Notes: a model not told the origin generated them from the sequence alone. 64,000 bases of DNA from Chengkuizengella sp. SCS-71B (GCF_040100845.1 NZ_JAZHSH010000001.1:2650501-2714500), one strand, 5' to 3'. Shown: positions 7,634-17,376, counted from the stretch's first letter. Made by a program: numbers and translations.

Positions 7634-9997
7634 TTAAAATTGCATTGGACATTCAACAACAATTAAAATTTGATTTTCCCTTGTTCGTTCCAGCACTCTA
7701 TAACCTCTATCTGCTTTTGTAGCAATACCTTCAGCGTTAGGACTACAATATCCATTTACTTCACTTGTACCGTCGTCTCTCACTAACAATTGCCCGATTA
7801 ATCCAACAGCCTCCCATTCTGGTCTTTCTGTTCTTGGTATATACTGTTGATCTGGGTCATATTCTGGATTTAGCTTTTTTCTTTTTTCGATTCTCTTAGG
7901 AGATATCAGATTACCATGCTCATCTTTTTCTGTTGGGATGGTAATCTCCTTGTATAACACACGATCCCACTCATCGGTCATATATCGCTTATTCCATTCA
8001 TAACCGGAACCGCCTGCTAAGAAACCAGGGACAGCACTTGTTACACCCAAAATAAAATCATCTTCATCTGTTGCTCTCCTTATTTTCTTCCCTTCTGTTG
8101 TGACAAAGTAACCGACATCGATGGCTTTGCCATCCATCGTTTCAAACAACTCAGCGAAATCGCATCCTCTACCGGATGTAATTTTACCTGCAAAGCAGGC
8201 ATCCCCCGTATTTCCATTTATAAGAGCCATTAATGTTCCATTGACTAAATGCCAGGAGTTATCTTCAACGGCTTGACCTGAGCGACCCATAATATGTGCA
8301 TTGACTCTATTATTCGTATCTGTACCGTTTCCTTCGGAATGGGAGCAGTCACCCGAAGCAATCGTATTACATCCCTCGGCATGAGATGCAAACCCTTGGG
8401 CTATCGTATTGCTTCCTTCGGCATGAGAAGCATTCCCAATGGCTTCTGTATTACAACCTTCAGCATGGGAAGCAATACCTTCAGCTATCGTTCCATCTCC
8501 TTCGGAATGGGAGGCCATACCGATAGCTTCGGTATTATTACCTTCGGCATGAGACGCTAATCCCTCTGCAGTTGTTCCATTTCCTTCGGAATGGGAGAAG
8601 TCACCAATAGCCATTGTATTAAAACCCTCGGAATGGGAGGCCAAGCCTTCAGCTATCGTTGTATCACCTTCAGCATGAGAAAAATCCCCATTGGCTTCCG
8701 TAAATCTTCCTTCGGCATGAGAAACATCACCATTAGCAAAATCCAAAGCACCTTCTATATGAGAACAAAAACCATCGGAACGATTAAAAAATCCTTCCGA
8801 ATGTGAACCTGTACCAGCGGCCGTAGTAGAATTTTCAGCATGAGAAAAATCTCCTATGGCTGTGCCTTCTGCATGAGCTGCCTCTCCTTCGGCTCTTCCA
8901 TTTTCAGCATGAGAGGCAATACCACTAGCCACTCTATTTTGCGCATGGGAAAACATGCCAATGGACATAGCTCCTTCTCCTTGGGCATGAGAACCGAACC
9001 CAGAAGCAATTGTATTTCTGCCCTCTGCATGAGATGCATCTCCGCTGGCTTCAGTACTTAACCCTTCAGCATGGGACCATATTCCAGATGCAATTGTATT
9101 TCTGCCCTCTGCATGAGAAAAATCCCCACTCGCTGTAGTCTTTGTTCCTTCAGCATGACCCTGTATACCAGTAACAACTGTATCTGTTCCCTCAGCATGA
9201 GAACCGATACCCATTGCCATCGTTCCCTCTCCTTCAGCATGGGAATTAACTCCTTGGGCAAGCGTGTTTATTCCTTCCGCGTGGGAGTTATCTCCTGTAG
9301 CTTTTGTGTTTCTACCTTCCGCATGCGCATTTTTTCCAGCCGCTTGTGTGATATATCCTTCCACGTGACTGTTCAATCCTCTGGCATGAGAACCTAATCC
9401 CTCAGCGCTAGAGTTATCCCCTTGCGCTACGGTATCCCTATTCTCGGCATGCGCAGTATCTCCACTCGCTATAGTATTTCGTCCTTCCGAGTGGGAAGCT
9501 TCACCTTCAGCATTCGTTCCGTCCCCCTCTGCGTGAGAAAAGTCTCCAGCTGCAGTTGTACAATTTCCTTCGGCATGAGATTGTATCCCCTTCGTTTTTG
9601 TGCTTCCTCCTTCAGAGTGAGAGGCTGTTCCAATCGCCTCAGTTCCTTCTCCTTCCGCATGGGAGTTTTCCCCTTCTGCTACATTATCTTTTCCTTCTGA
9701 ATGGGAAGCATCACCACTAGACATGGTATCTTTTCCTTCTGAATGGGATGAATCTCCGCTTGATGTGGTATTTCTGCCCTCAGAATGGGATGTATCTCCA
9801 CTTGATGTGGTATTTCTGCCCTCAGAATGGGATGAATCTCCGCTTGATATGGTATCTCTTCCCTCAGAATGAGAGTTCTCCCCATCTGATCTCGTGCTTC
9901 TTCCCTCAGCAAGAGAGCTGTCTCCACTAGCTATCGTATTTCTTCCAAAAGCTGTTGCACACTCTCCTGTAGATTCACGGTTACAATTTCTATTCAT
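7634..9997 (-). CDS. SHAEG-repeat fibre protein with peptidase-G2-type C-terminal domain (paralogue 3)
   Basis: 787 residues: cap MNRNCNRESTGECATAFG, about 39 repeats, G2 domain with CDFAELFE, and an extra tail ending VVECPMQF not found in paralogues 1, 2 and 6. The repeat array is irregular near residues 335-390: units shrink from 14 to about 9-12 residues (SHAQNRVASGIA, SHAENGRAEGEA, AHAEGTAIGDF, SHAENSTTAAGTG). The frame is kept throughout, so these are in-frame deletions inside units rather than decay. ATG start after AAGGAGAG. It directly abuts paralogue 4: the last base of this start region is adjacent to that gene's stop. Confidence 0.85.
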   Translation of the reverse strand: MNRNCNRESTGECATAFGRNTIASGDSSLAEGRSTRSDGENSHSEGRDTISSGDSSHSEGRNTTSSGDTSHSEGRNTTSSGDSSHSEGKDTMSSGDASHSEGKDNVAEGENSHAEGEGTEAIGTASHSEGGSTKTKGIQSHAEGNCTTAAGDFSHAEGDGTNAEGEASHSEGRNTIASGDTAHAENRDTVAQGDNSSAEGLGSHARGLNSHVEGYITQAAGKNAHAEGRNTKATGDNSHAEGINTLAQGVNSHAEGEGTMAMGIGSHAEGTDTVVTGIQGHAEGTKTTASGDFSHAEGRNTIASGIWSHAEGLSTEASGDASHAEGRNTIASGFGSHAQGEGAMSIGMFSHAQNRVASGIASHAENGRAEGEAAHAEGTAIGDFSHAENSTTAAGTGSHSEGFFNRSDGFCSHIEGALDFANGDVSHAEGRFTEANGDFSHAEGDTTIAEGLASHSEGFNTMAIGDFSHSEGNGTTAEGLASHAEGNNTEAIGMASHSEGDGTIAEGIASHAEGCNTEAIGNASHAEGSNTIAQGFASHAEGCNTIASGDCSHSEGNGTDTNNRVNAHIMGRSGQAVEDNSWHLVNGTLMALINGNTGDACFAGKITSGRGCDFAELFETMDGKAIDVGYFVTTEGKKIRRATDEDDFILGVTSAVPGFLAGGSGYEWNKRYMTDEWDRVLYKEITIPTEKDEHGNLISPKRIEKRKKLNPEYDPDQQYIPRTERPEWEAVGLIGQLLVRDDGTSEVNGYCSPNAEGIATKADRGYRVLERTRENQILIVVECPMQF

Positions 9998-12412
9998 TTA
10001 AATCTCTCCTTGTGTTTTAATTGATAATTGCATAGGACTTGATAACACAATTAAAATTTGATTTTCACCTGTTCGTTCCAACACCCTATAACCTCTTTGG
10101 GAGCATGTAGCGATACCATCAGCGTTAGGTCTGCAATATCCATTCACTTCACTCGTCCCGTCATCTCTCACTAATAACTGCCCGACTAATCCAACAGCCT
10201 CCCATTCTGGTCTTTCTATTCTTGGAATATACTGTTGATCTGGATCATATTCTGAATTTAACTTTTGTCTTTTTTCGATTCTTTCAGGTGAAATCACGTT
10301 CCCATGCTCATTTTTTTCCTCTGGAATGGTAACCTCTTCGTATAACACACGCCCCCACTCATCCGTCATATATCTTTCATTCCATTCATAGCTGGAGCTG
10401 CCGGCTAAAAAACCAGGAACAGCACTAATTACACCTAGTATAAAATCATCTTTTTTTGTTGCTTTTCTTATTTTATCTCCTTCAATTGTGACAAAGTATC
10501 CAACATCGATAGGTTTGCCATCCAACGTTTCAAACAATTCGGCGAAATCGCATCCTCTACCGGATGTAATTTTACCAGCAAAGCAGGCATCCCCCGTATT
10601 TCCGTTTATCAAAGCCATTAAAGTATCATTGACTAAATGCCAAGAGTTATCTTCAACGGCTTGACCTGATCTCCCCATTATATGAGCATTCACTCTATTA
10701 TTTGTATCTGTACCGTTTCCTTCAGCATGAGAGCAGTCACCTGAGGCAATCGTATTACAACCTTCTGCATGAGAAGCAAATCCTTCGGCTATCGTCCTTT
10801 CTCCTTCGGCATGAGAAGATGTACCATTGGCTTCAGATACGAATCCTTCCGCATGAGCACCGAAATCACCATTAACTACCGTAAACCCACCTTCTCCATG
10901 AGCACCGAAATTACCATTGACTGTACTGCGACCTTCCCCATGAGAAAAATCACCAATTACTCGAGTAACCCTTCCCTCCGCATGAGACTGTTCACCAAAG
11001 ACAGAAGTTAACGACCCCTCAGCGTGAGATGAAACTTCAAAGACTTGCGACCTTCCTTCCGCATGGGAAAAATCAACAAAAGCTCGAGATAAAAATCCTT
11101 CAGCATGAGATGCTATACCACCGGATTCTGTACTACCACCTTCCGCATGGGAAGCAAAACCACCTCTGGTCAGGGTATCACAACCTTCCGCATGTGAAGT
11201 ATTTGCTTCAGCACTTGTTCCAAATCCTTCAGCATGAGAATTTGAGGCTGAAGATACGGTATTACCACCTTCTGCATGAGAAGCAAATCCAATTGATTGA
11301 GTATTCATTCCTTCCGCATGGCATCTAGTACCACTGGCTATCGTTCCTTGTCCTTCAGCATGACATCTAATACCAGAAGATTCAGTATTACCACCTTCCG
11401 CATGACTTTGTAATCCAGAAGAAATTGTACCTACTCCTTCAGCATGAGATTCTCTTATACTGGCTAAGGTATTACCACCTTCCGCATGACATCGATCAGA
11501 AGAGGCAATTGTACCTCTTCCCTCAGCATGGGAAGCATCTCCACTTGCTTCCGTTTCTGCTCCTTCCGCATGAGACTGTTCGCCGGAGGCAACTGTAAAG
11601 GTTCCCTCCGCATGAGAACCAATACCCAATGCCTTCGTTCCTTCTCCTTCCGCATGGGAGTTATCTCCTTGAGCTAGTGTGTCTCTTCCTTGGGCATGAG
11701 CATTATCCCCTGTTGCTTTCGTGTTTCTGCCTTCCGCATGCGCATTTTCTCCATCTGCCTGTGTAATATATCCTTCCGCATGGCTGTTCAATCCTCTGGC
11801 AACAGAACCTAATCCTTCCGCATGGGAATTGTCTCCTTGTGCTAGAGTATCTCTATTTTGTGCGTGTGCATTATCTCCACTCGATATTGCATTTCTGCCT
11901 TCCGTATGGGAAGCTTCACCTTCAGCAATCGTTCCAACCCCCTCTGCATGAGAAAAGTCCCCTGCTGCCGATGTACAATTTCCTTCGCTATGAGATTGAA
12001 GAGCCTTCGCTTTTGTACGCCCTCCTTCCGCATGGGAAGCTGTTCCAATCGCCTCAGTTCCTTCTCCTTCCGCATGGGAATTGTCTCCTTGTGCAAGTGT
12101 GTTTATTCCTTCCGCATGAGAATGATCACCGCTGGCTTCGGCATTTCTGCCTTCGGCATGACTACTTTCCCCACTTGAGATCGTATTTCTGCCTTCCGCA
12201 TGAGAAGCATCTCCTTTTGACTTCGTATTTCTGCCTTCCGCATGAGAAGCATCTCCGCTTGACATGGAGTCTCTACCCTCGGCATGAGAATTCTCCCCCT
12301 TTGATCTGGTTGTTCTTCCTTCAGCAAGAGAGTTGTCTCCACTAGCCATCGTATTTCTTCCAAAAGCGGTGGCACAATCTCCTGTTGCTTCACGATTACA
12401 ATTTCTATTCAA
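9998..12412 (-). CDS. SHAEG-repeat fibre protein with peptidase-G2-type C-terminal domain (paralogue 4)
   Basis: 804 residues from the TTG at 12412. That start is chosen because the AAAGGAGAG site lies 7-9 nt upstream and the first residues then read NRNCNREATGDC, like paralogue 3. An in-frame ATG further upstream would overlap the ribosome-binding site. It has the most repeats of the set, with several degenerate units (RSQVFEVSSHAEGS, STVNGNFGAHGEGG) near residues 470-560. The G2 domain has CDFAELFE, and the C-terminus continues past the usual end (VLSSPMQLSIKTQGEI), related to the tail of paralogue 3. The stop is immediately followed by the paralogue 3 leader, so cotranscription is very likely. 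Confidence 0.85.
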   Translation of the reverse strand: MNRNCNREATGDCATAFGRNTMASGDNSLAEGRTTRSKGENSHAEGRDSMSSGDASHAEGRNTKSKGDASHAEGRNTISSGESSHAEGRNAEASGDHSHAEGINTLAQGDNSHAEGEGTEAIGTASHAEGGRTKAKALQSHSEGNCTSAAGDFSHAEGVGTIAEGEASHTEGRNAISSGDNAHAQNRDTLAQGDNSHAEGLGSVARGLNSHAEGYITQADGENAHAEGRNTKATGDNAHAQGRDTLAQGDNSHAEGEGTKALGIGSHAEGTFTVASGEQSHAEGAETEASGDASHAEGRGTIASSDRCHAEGGNTLASIRESHAEGVGTISSGLQSHAEGGNTESSGIRCHAEGQGTIASGTRCHAEGMNTQSIGFASHAEGGNTVSSASNSHAEGFGTSAEANTSHAEGCDTLTRGGFASHAEGGSTESGGIASHAEGFLSRAFVDFSHAEGRSQVFEVSSHAEGSLTSVFGEQSHAEGRVTRVIGDFSHGEGRSTVNGNFGAHGEGGFTVVNGDFGAHAEGFVSEANGTSSHAEGERTIAEGFASHAEGCNTIASGDCSHAEGNGTDTNNRVNAHIMGRSGQAVEDNSWHLVNDTLMALINGNTGDACFAGKITSGRGCDFAELFETLDGKPIDVGYFVTIEGDKIRKATKKDDFILGVISAVPGFLAGSSSYEWNERYMTDEWGRVLYEEVTIPEEKNEHGNVISPERIEKRQKLNSEYDPDQQYIPRIERPEWEAVGLVGQLLVRDDGTSEVNGYCRPNADGIATCSQRGYRVLERTGENQILIVLSSPMQLSIKTQGEI

Positions 12413-12464
12413 TTTAAATCTCTCCTTTAACATCAAGATATTTAATAAATGTTTACTTCTAGCC

Positions 12465-14855
12465 TTAACCCGTTAAGCTCTTCACGATTAAAATTTGGTT
12501 TTCACCAGTTCGTTTGATCACTCTATAACCTCTATCGGCACTAGTAGCAATACCTTCATCGTTAGGTTTACAATATCCATTCACTTCACTTGTTCCATCA
12601 TCTCTTACTAATAATTGTCCAACTAGTCCAACTGCCTCCCATTCTGGTCTTTCTGATCTTGGAATATATTGTTTTTCCGGATCATATTCGGGATTTGGCT
12701 TTTGTCTTTTTTCTGTTCTCTCAGGTGAGATGATTTTACCGTTCTCATCTCTTTCCTCTAGGATGGTGACCTCTTCGTATAACATACGACCCCACTCATC
12801 GGTCATATATCTCTTATTCCATTCATAACCGGAACTGCCTGCTAAAAAGCCAGGAACAGCACTTGTTACTCCTAAGATATAATCATCCTTATCTGTTGCT
12901 TTCCTTATTTTCTTCCCTACTAATGTGACAAAGTATCCAACATCGATCGGTTTGCTATCTAACGTTTCAAACAACTCAGCAAAATCGCATCCTCTTCCAG
13001 AAGTAATTTTACCTGCAAAGCAAGCATCCCCCGTATTTCCATTAATAAGAGCCATTAATGTTCCATTGACTAAATGCCAGGAGTTATCTTCAACAGCTTG
13101 ACCTGAGCGACCCATAATATGTGCATTGACTCTATTATTCGTATCAGTACCGTTTCCTTCGGCATGAGAGCATTCACCTGAAGCAATCGTATTACAACCC
13201 TCCGCATGAGAGCCAAATCCTTCAGCTATCGTTCTGTCTCCTTCCGCATGACAGCGAGTACCACTAGCTAAAGTCTCGAAACCTTCGGCATGAGCACTTA
13301 ATAAACCGCTTGCCACCGATAAGATTCCTTCAGCATGGGCAAAGCTAACGATGGCTTCGGTGTTCATTCCTTCGGCATGAGAGGACTCTCCTGAAGCTAT
13401 CGTACCTTGCCCTTCAGCATGAGAATATCTACCACTAGCTTCGGTATTACTGCCTTCGGCATGAGAAGACTCTCCTGAAGCTATCGTCCCATCTCCTTCC
13501 GCATGAGAACCAACATCACCACTAGCTTGGGTACCACGTCCTTCAGTATGAGAATACTCACCACTGGCTTCGGTGTTCATTCCTTCGGCATGAGAGTTAA
13601 GACCAAAGGCAATGTTAAATGCACCTTCCGCATGAGATGCCATGCCCATAGCTTGACTATCTATCCCTTCGGCATGTGAAAAATCACCACTGGCTTCGGT
13701 CTCAAAACCTTCGGCATGAGAGGCAATACCAATGGCTTCGCAATTTATTCCTTCCGCATGAGAGGCATCCCCTTCGGCTATCGTACCTTGCCCTTCAGCA
13801 TGAGAAAATTCTCCAATTGCTATCGTGTTACCACCTTCGGCATGAGAACCAAATCCCAAGGCCATTGTACCTACTCCCTCAGCATGAGATAAATCACCAC
13901 TGGCTTCGGTCTCAAAACCTTCGGCATGAGACTGTAATCCAGAAGCACTTGTACCTCTTCCCTCAGCATGAGAAAAATCACCGCTTGCTAACGTATCTGC
14001 TCCTTCAGCATGACCCTGTACCCCAGAAACAACTGTAAAGGTTCCCTCAGCATGAGAACCAATACCCATTGCCATCGTTCCTTCTCCTTCGGCATGAGAA
14101 TTATCTGCTTGTGCAAGCGTATCTCTTCCTTCAGCATGAGTATTATCTCCTGTGGCTTTCGTGTTCCTTCCTTCGGAGTGAGCACTTTCTCCATCTGCTT
14201 GTGTGATATATCCTTCTGCATGGCTGTTCATTCCTCTAGCAACAGATCCTAAACCCTCGGCAGTTGAGTTATCCCCTTGAGCTACGGTATCTCGATTTTG
14301 AGCATGTGCATAATCTCCACTCGCTGTGGTATTTCTTCCTTCCACATGTGAAGCTTCACCTTTAGCATTCGTTCCGACTCCTTCTGAGTGAGAGAAGTCT
14401 CCAACTGCCGTTGTACAATCTCCTTCTGCATGGGATTGTATCCCTTTTGCTTTTGAACTTGTTCCTTCCGAATGGGAGGCTGTTCCAATCGCCTGTGTTC
14501 CTTCTCCTTCGGCATGAGAATGTTCTCCCTGTGCTACGGTATCTCTTCCTTCAGCATGGGAATTATCCCCGCTTGCTGTAGTATTTCTTCCTTCCGCATG
14601 AGAAACATCCCCACTCGAGACTGTGTTCCTGCCTTCAGCATGAGAAGCATCTCCACTTGACATTGTGTCTCTCCCTTCAGCATGAGAAGCATCTCCACTT
14701 GCCACTGTATCTCTTCCCTCGGAATGAGTGTTTTTCCCTTCCGATCTCGTACTTCTTCCTTCCGCAAGAGAGTTGTCTCCACTCGCTATCGTATTTCGAC
14801 CAAGAGCAGTAGCACAAACCCCTGTAGATTCACGGTTACAATTTTCACTACTCAA
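12465..14855 (-). CDS. SHAEG-repeat fibre protein with peptidase-G2-type C-terminal domain (paralogue 5)
   Basis: 796 residues: cap ENCNRESTGVCATALG, about 39 repeats, then the G2 domain (GRGCDFAELFETLDSKPID). The start is TTG after AAGGAGTG. Two units carry one-residue insertions (ASGDVGSHAEG, SGLLSAHAEG), showing that the beta-roll tolerates small loops. It is the first gene of a run 5-4-3-coiled coil with gaps of 52, 0 and 26 bases. A leader of 320 bases separates it from paralogue 6, with only a weak CATAAGGTG promoter-like box. The shared N- and C-terminal caps suggest mixed trimers are possible, which is inference. Confidence 0.85.
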   Translation of the reverse strand: MSSENCNRESTGVCATALGRNTIASGDNSLAEGRSTRSEGKNTHSEGRDTVASGDASHAEGRDTMSSGDASHAEGRNTVSSGDVSHAEGRNTTASGDNSHAEGRDTVAQGEHSHAEGEGTQAIGTASHSEGTSSKAKGIQSHAEGDCTTAVGDFSHSEGVGTNAKGEASHVEGRNTTASGDYAHAQNRDTVAQGDNSTAEGLGSVARGMNSHAEGYITQADGESAHSEGRNTKATGDNTHAEGRDTLAQADNSHAEGEGTMAMGIGSHAEGTFTVVSGVQGHAEGADTLASGDFSHAEGRGTSASGLQSHAEGFETEASGDLSHAEGVGTMALGFGSHAEGGNTIAIGEFSHAEGQGTIAEGDASHAEGINCEAIGIASHAEGFETEASGDFSHAEGIDSQAMGMASHAEGAFNIAFGLNSHAEGMNTEASGEYSHTEGRGTQASGDVGSHAEGDGTIASGESSHAEGSNTEASGRYSHAEGQGTIASGESSHAEGMNTEAIVSFAHAEGILSVASGLLSAHAEGFETLASGTRCHAEGDRTIAEGFGSHAEGCNTIASGECSHAEGNGTDTNNRVNAHIMGRSGQAVEDNSWHLVNGTLMALINGNTGDACFAGKITSGRGCDFAELFETLDSKPIDVGYFVTLVGKKIRKATDKDDYILGVTSAVPGFLAGSSGYEWNKRYMTDEWGRMLYEEVTILEERDENGKIISPERTEKRQKPNPEYDPEKQYIPRSERPEWEAVGLVGQLLVRDDGTSEVNGYCKPNDEGIATSADRGYRVIKRTGENQILIVKSLTG

Positions 14856-15175
14856 TCTATATCACTCCTTGAACTTAAATTAAATTTCATACAATCCACC
14901 TTATGTAGGTATTAGCCTAATTGCTACTATGAAATCTTAATCTTTTTAGTTTGAAAAATAGCACTTATCAACAACATAAATCAGGTTCAATCCATAATTC
15001 CAGTTCATTATGTCATTGTTGAAACTTAGAATTTGAAATTTTATAAATTCTTAAGTTATAAAAAAAGAGAGGAGGTTGGATTTAGTCCACTCCCCTCTCA
15101 TTCAAATTAAAACCTTATTCAATTCAAAAATCATGAGTTACTATCAAACCCTATCTTTTAACCTTTACTACCTCC
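14856..15175. other. Intergenic stretch between paralogues 5 and 6
   Basis: Holds the terminator of paralogue 6 (15057-15100) and the leader of paralogue 5. On the minus strand a weak SigK-like -10 (CATAAGGTG) sits about 35 bases before the paralogue 5 ribosome-binding site. I see no gene here. Confidence 0.5.
15057..15100 (-). terminator. Intrinsic terminator of paralogue 6
   Basis: On the minus strand a 14-bp imperfect stem (GAGAGGGGAGTGGA / TCCAACCTCCTCTC) with a 5-nt loop is followed by seven T. It lies about 80 bases after the stop at 15176, so paralogue 6 is transcribed separately from the rest of the array. Confidence 0.85.
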
Positions 15176-17290
15176 CTATTTTAGAATAATTAAAATTTGA
15201 TCGTCATCAGTTCGTTCTATCACTCTATAGCCACTTTGGGACCTTGTAGCAATACCATCAACGTTAGGTCTACAGTATCCATTTACTTCACTTGTTCCAT
15301 CATCTCTTACTAATAATTGTCCAACTAATCCAACAGCTTCCCATTCTGGTCTTTCTGATCTTGGAACATACTGTTTGTCTGGATCATATTCTGGATTTAA
15401 CTTTTGTTTTTTTTCGATTCTTTCAGGTGAGATAATTTTACCATTCTCATCTTTTTCTTCTGGGATGGTGACTTCTTCGTATAACGTACGACCCCATTTA
15501 TCCGTCATATATCGCTTATTCCATTCATAACCGGAACTGCCTGCTAAAAAACCAGGAACAGCACTTGTTACACCCAAGATATAATCATCCTTTTCTGTAG
15601 CCTTCCTTATTTTATTCCCTTCAGTTGTGACAAAATATCCAACATCAATGGGTTTCCCATCTAATGTTTCGTACAATTCAGCAAAATCACACCCTCTACC
15701 GGAAGTAATTTTCCCTGCAAAGCAAGCATCCCCCGTATTCCCATTAATAAGAGCCATTAAGGTATCATTCACTAAATGCCAAGAGTTATCTTCAACGGCT
15801 TGACCTGATCTCCCCATTATATGAGCATTGACTTTATTATTTGTATCTGTACCGTTTCCTTCTGCATGGGAACATTCCCCTGAAGCAATTGTATTACAAC
15901 CCTCGGAATGAGATGCAAAACCTTCCGCTCTTGTTCCATCACCTTCAGCGTGTGAACAATCTTCTAAAGCTACCGTATCACAACCTTCGGCATGAGAGGC
16001 TCGACCTTCGGCTCTGGTTCCATCGCCTTCAGAATGGGACGCTAACCCTACCGCTGTTGTTACATTTCCTTCTGCATGTGCGCCTAATTCTTCGGCTGAT
16101 GTTTCATTTCCTTCAGAATGGGACGCAAATCCTGTTGCTGATGTTGTATTTCCCTCGGAATGAGCTGCAAACTCGTTTGCTATCGTAAAATTTCCTTCTG
16201 CATGAGAATTAGGCCCCAAGGCTTGTGAGCCAAAACCTTCGGCATGACATTGTTCTTCTTCTGCAAGGGTATCTCTTCCTTCAGAATGGGAATTAACTCC
16301 TTGTGCTGTCGTTGACTCTCCTTCAGCATGAGAAACATCTCCGATGGCTTCGGAAAGAAATCCTTCTACATGGCTAGCTATTCCACTTGCTCTTGTTTGA
16401 TTACCTTCCGCATGGGATTGGTCTTCTTCTGCAATAGTAGCTACTCCCTCTGCATGAGAAAAATCTCCTTTGGCTTCTGTATCTAGACCTTCTGCATGAC
16501 TACTTTCTCCACTAGCTGTTGTAGCATTTCCTTGAGAATGTGAAAAATCTCCATTGGCTTCTGTAAGTAACCCTTCAGCATGAGATGCTATACCTACAGC
16601 TTGGGATGCAAATCCTTCCGCATGTGACTGATCTCCTTCAGCAGTGGACACTCCCTCTGCATGGGATTGGTCACCCATTGCAATACCTTCTCCTTCTGCA
16701 TGGGAAGACTCACCTTCCGCTAGCGATTGATTCCCTTCAGCATGAGAAAAATCTCCATTGGCCTCTGATTGATTCCCTTCAGCATGTGACTGCTCGCCAG
16801 CGGCAACTGTATCTGTTCCTTCAGCGTGGGAACCTTTACCTGTTGCCTTTGCTCCCTCTCCTTCTGCATGGGAAGACTCACCTTCCGCTAGCGATTGATT
16901 CCCTTCAGCATGAGAAAAATCTCCATTAGCCTCTGTTTGATTTCCTTCCGCATGTGACTGCTCGCCAGCGGCAACTGTATCTGTTCCTTCAGCGTGGGAA
17001 CCTTTACCTGTTGCCTCTGCTCCCTCTCCTTCTGCATGGGAATTATCTCCCCTAGCAAGTGTATCTCTGCCTTCCGAATGTGCATTATCTCCGCTCGCTA
17101 TTGTATTTCTACCTTCTGCATGAGAAGCATCTCCACTAGCCGTTGTACTTCTGCCTTCTGAATGAGAATTCTCTCCACTTGAACTTGTACTTCTTCCTTC
17201 TGCAAGAGAGCTGTCCCCACCTGCAACTGTATTTCTACCAAAAGCTGTCGAGCAATCTCCTGTAGCTTCTCGATTACAATCTTTATCCAT
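15176..17290 (-). CDS. SHAEG-repeat fibre protein with peptidase-G2-type C-terminal domain (paralogue 6)
   Basis: 704 residues, the shortest of the six: cap CNREATGDCSTAFGRNT, about 33 repeats and a 220-residue G2 domain (CDFAELYETLDGKPID). It contains a recent in-frame tandem duplication of four repeat units (168 bp, 16693-17028). Other units are shortened (EGIAMGDQSHAEGVSTAEGD). ATG start after AGGAGTG. It has its own promoter-like block (17350-17376) and terminator, so it is a single-gene transcript. Like the others it lacks a signal peptide or sorting signal. Confidence 0.85.
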   Translation of the reverse strand: MDKDCNREATGDCSTAFGRNTVAGGDSSLAEGRSTSSSGENSHSEGRSTTASGDASHAEGRNTIASGDNAHSEGRDTLARGDNSHAEGEGAEATGKGSHAEGTDTVAAGEQSHAEGNQTEANGDFSHAEGNQSLAEGESSHAEGEGAKATGKGSHAEGTDTVAAGEQSHAEGNQSEANGDFSHAEGNQSLAEGESSHAEGEGIAMGDQSHAEGVSTAEGDQSHAEGFASQAVGIASHAEGLLTEANGDFSHSQGNATTASGESSHAEGLDTEAKGDFSHAEGVATIAEEDQSHAEGNQTRASGIASHVEGFLSEAIGDVSHAEGESTTAQGVNSHSEGRDTLAEEEQCHAEGFGSQALGPNSHAEGNFTIANEFAAHSEGNTTSATGFASHSEGNETSAEELGAHAEGNVTTAVGLASHSEGDGTRAEGRASHAEGCDTVALEDCSHAEGDGTRAEGFASHSEGCNTIASGECSHAEGNGTDTNNKVNAHIMGRSGQAVEDNSWHLVNDTLMALINGNTGDACFAGKITSGRGCDFAELYETLDGKPIDVGYFVTTEGNKIRKATEKDDYILGVTSAVPGFLAGSSGYEWNKRYMTDKWGRTLYEEVTIPEEKDENGKIISPERIEKKQKLNPEYDPDKQYVPRSERPEWEAVGLVGQLLVRDDGTSEVNGYCRPNVDGIATRSQSGYRVIERTDDDQILIILK
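16693..17028 (-). repeat. 168-bp in-frame tandem duplication inside paralogue 6
   Basis: 16693-16860 and 16861-17028 are near-identical, differing at a handful of bases. 168 is 4 x 42, so exactly four 14-residue units were duplicated. This is direct evidence of slipped-strand or unequal recombination changing fibre length. Confidence 0.9.
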
Positions 17291-17349
17291 TTATATCACT
17301 CCTCTTATTTTGATATTGACATAGTTAAAAACTTATAAACTCCCTAAGT

Positions 17350-17376
17350 TAATATATGGAGAAAATACTATAAACG
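17350..17376 (-). promoter_or_regulatory. Candidate mother-cell promoter of paralogue 6
   Basis: On the minus strand CATATATTA matches the SigK -10 CATAnnnTA exactly, 60-70 bases before the start codon. It belongs to the 24-bp block shared with 6976-6999. The -35 (CCG) is weak. Confidence 0.5.

Noticed and set aside
2615-17085. Dozens of 60-170-residue frames on both strands inside the fibre genes
   Set aside because: They are shadows of the 42-bp repeats: the periodic sequence keeps other frames open too. They lack ribosome-binding sites and have biased low-complexity composition.
2900-17200. CRISPR-like regular repeats
   Set aside because: The 42-bp periodicity encodes the SHAEG protein repeat in one frame; there is no constant repeat with unrelated spacers and no cas gene.
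2224-17290. Prophage tail-fibre region
   Set aside because: Peptidase-G2 domains occur in phage fibres, but no capsid, terminase, portal, lysis or integrase genes are nearby, and six tandem copies with promoter-like boxes of sporulation type do not look like a tail module.
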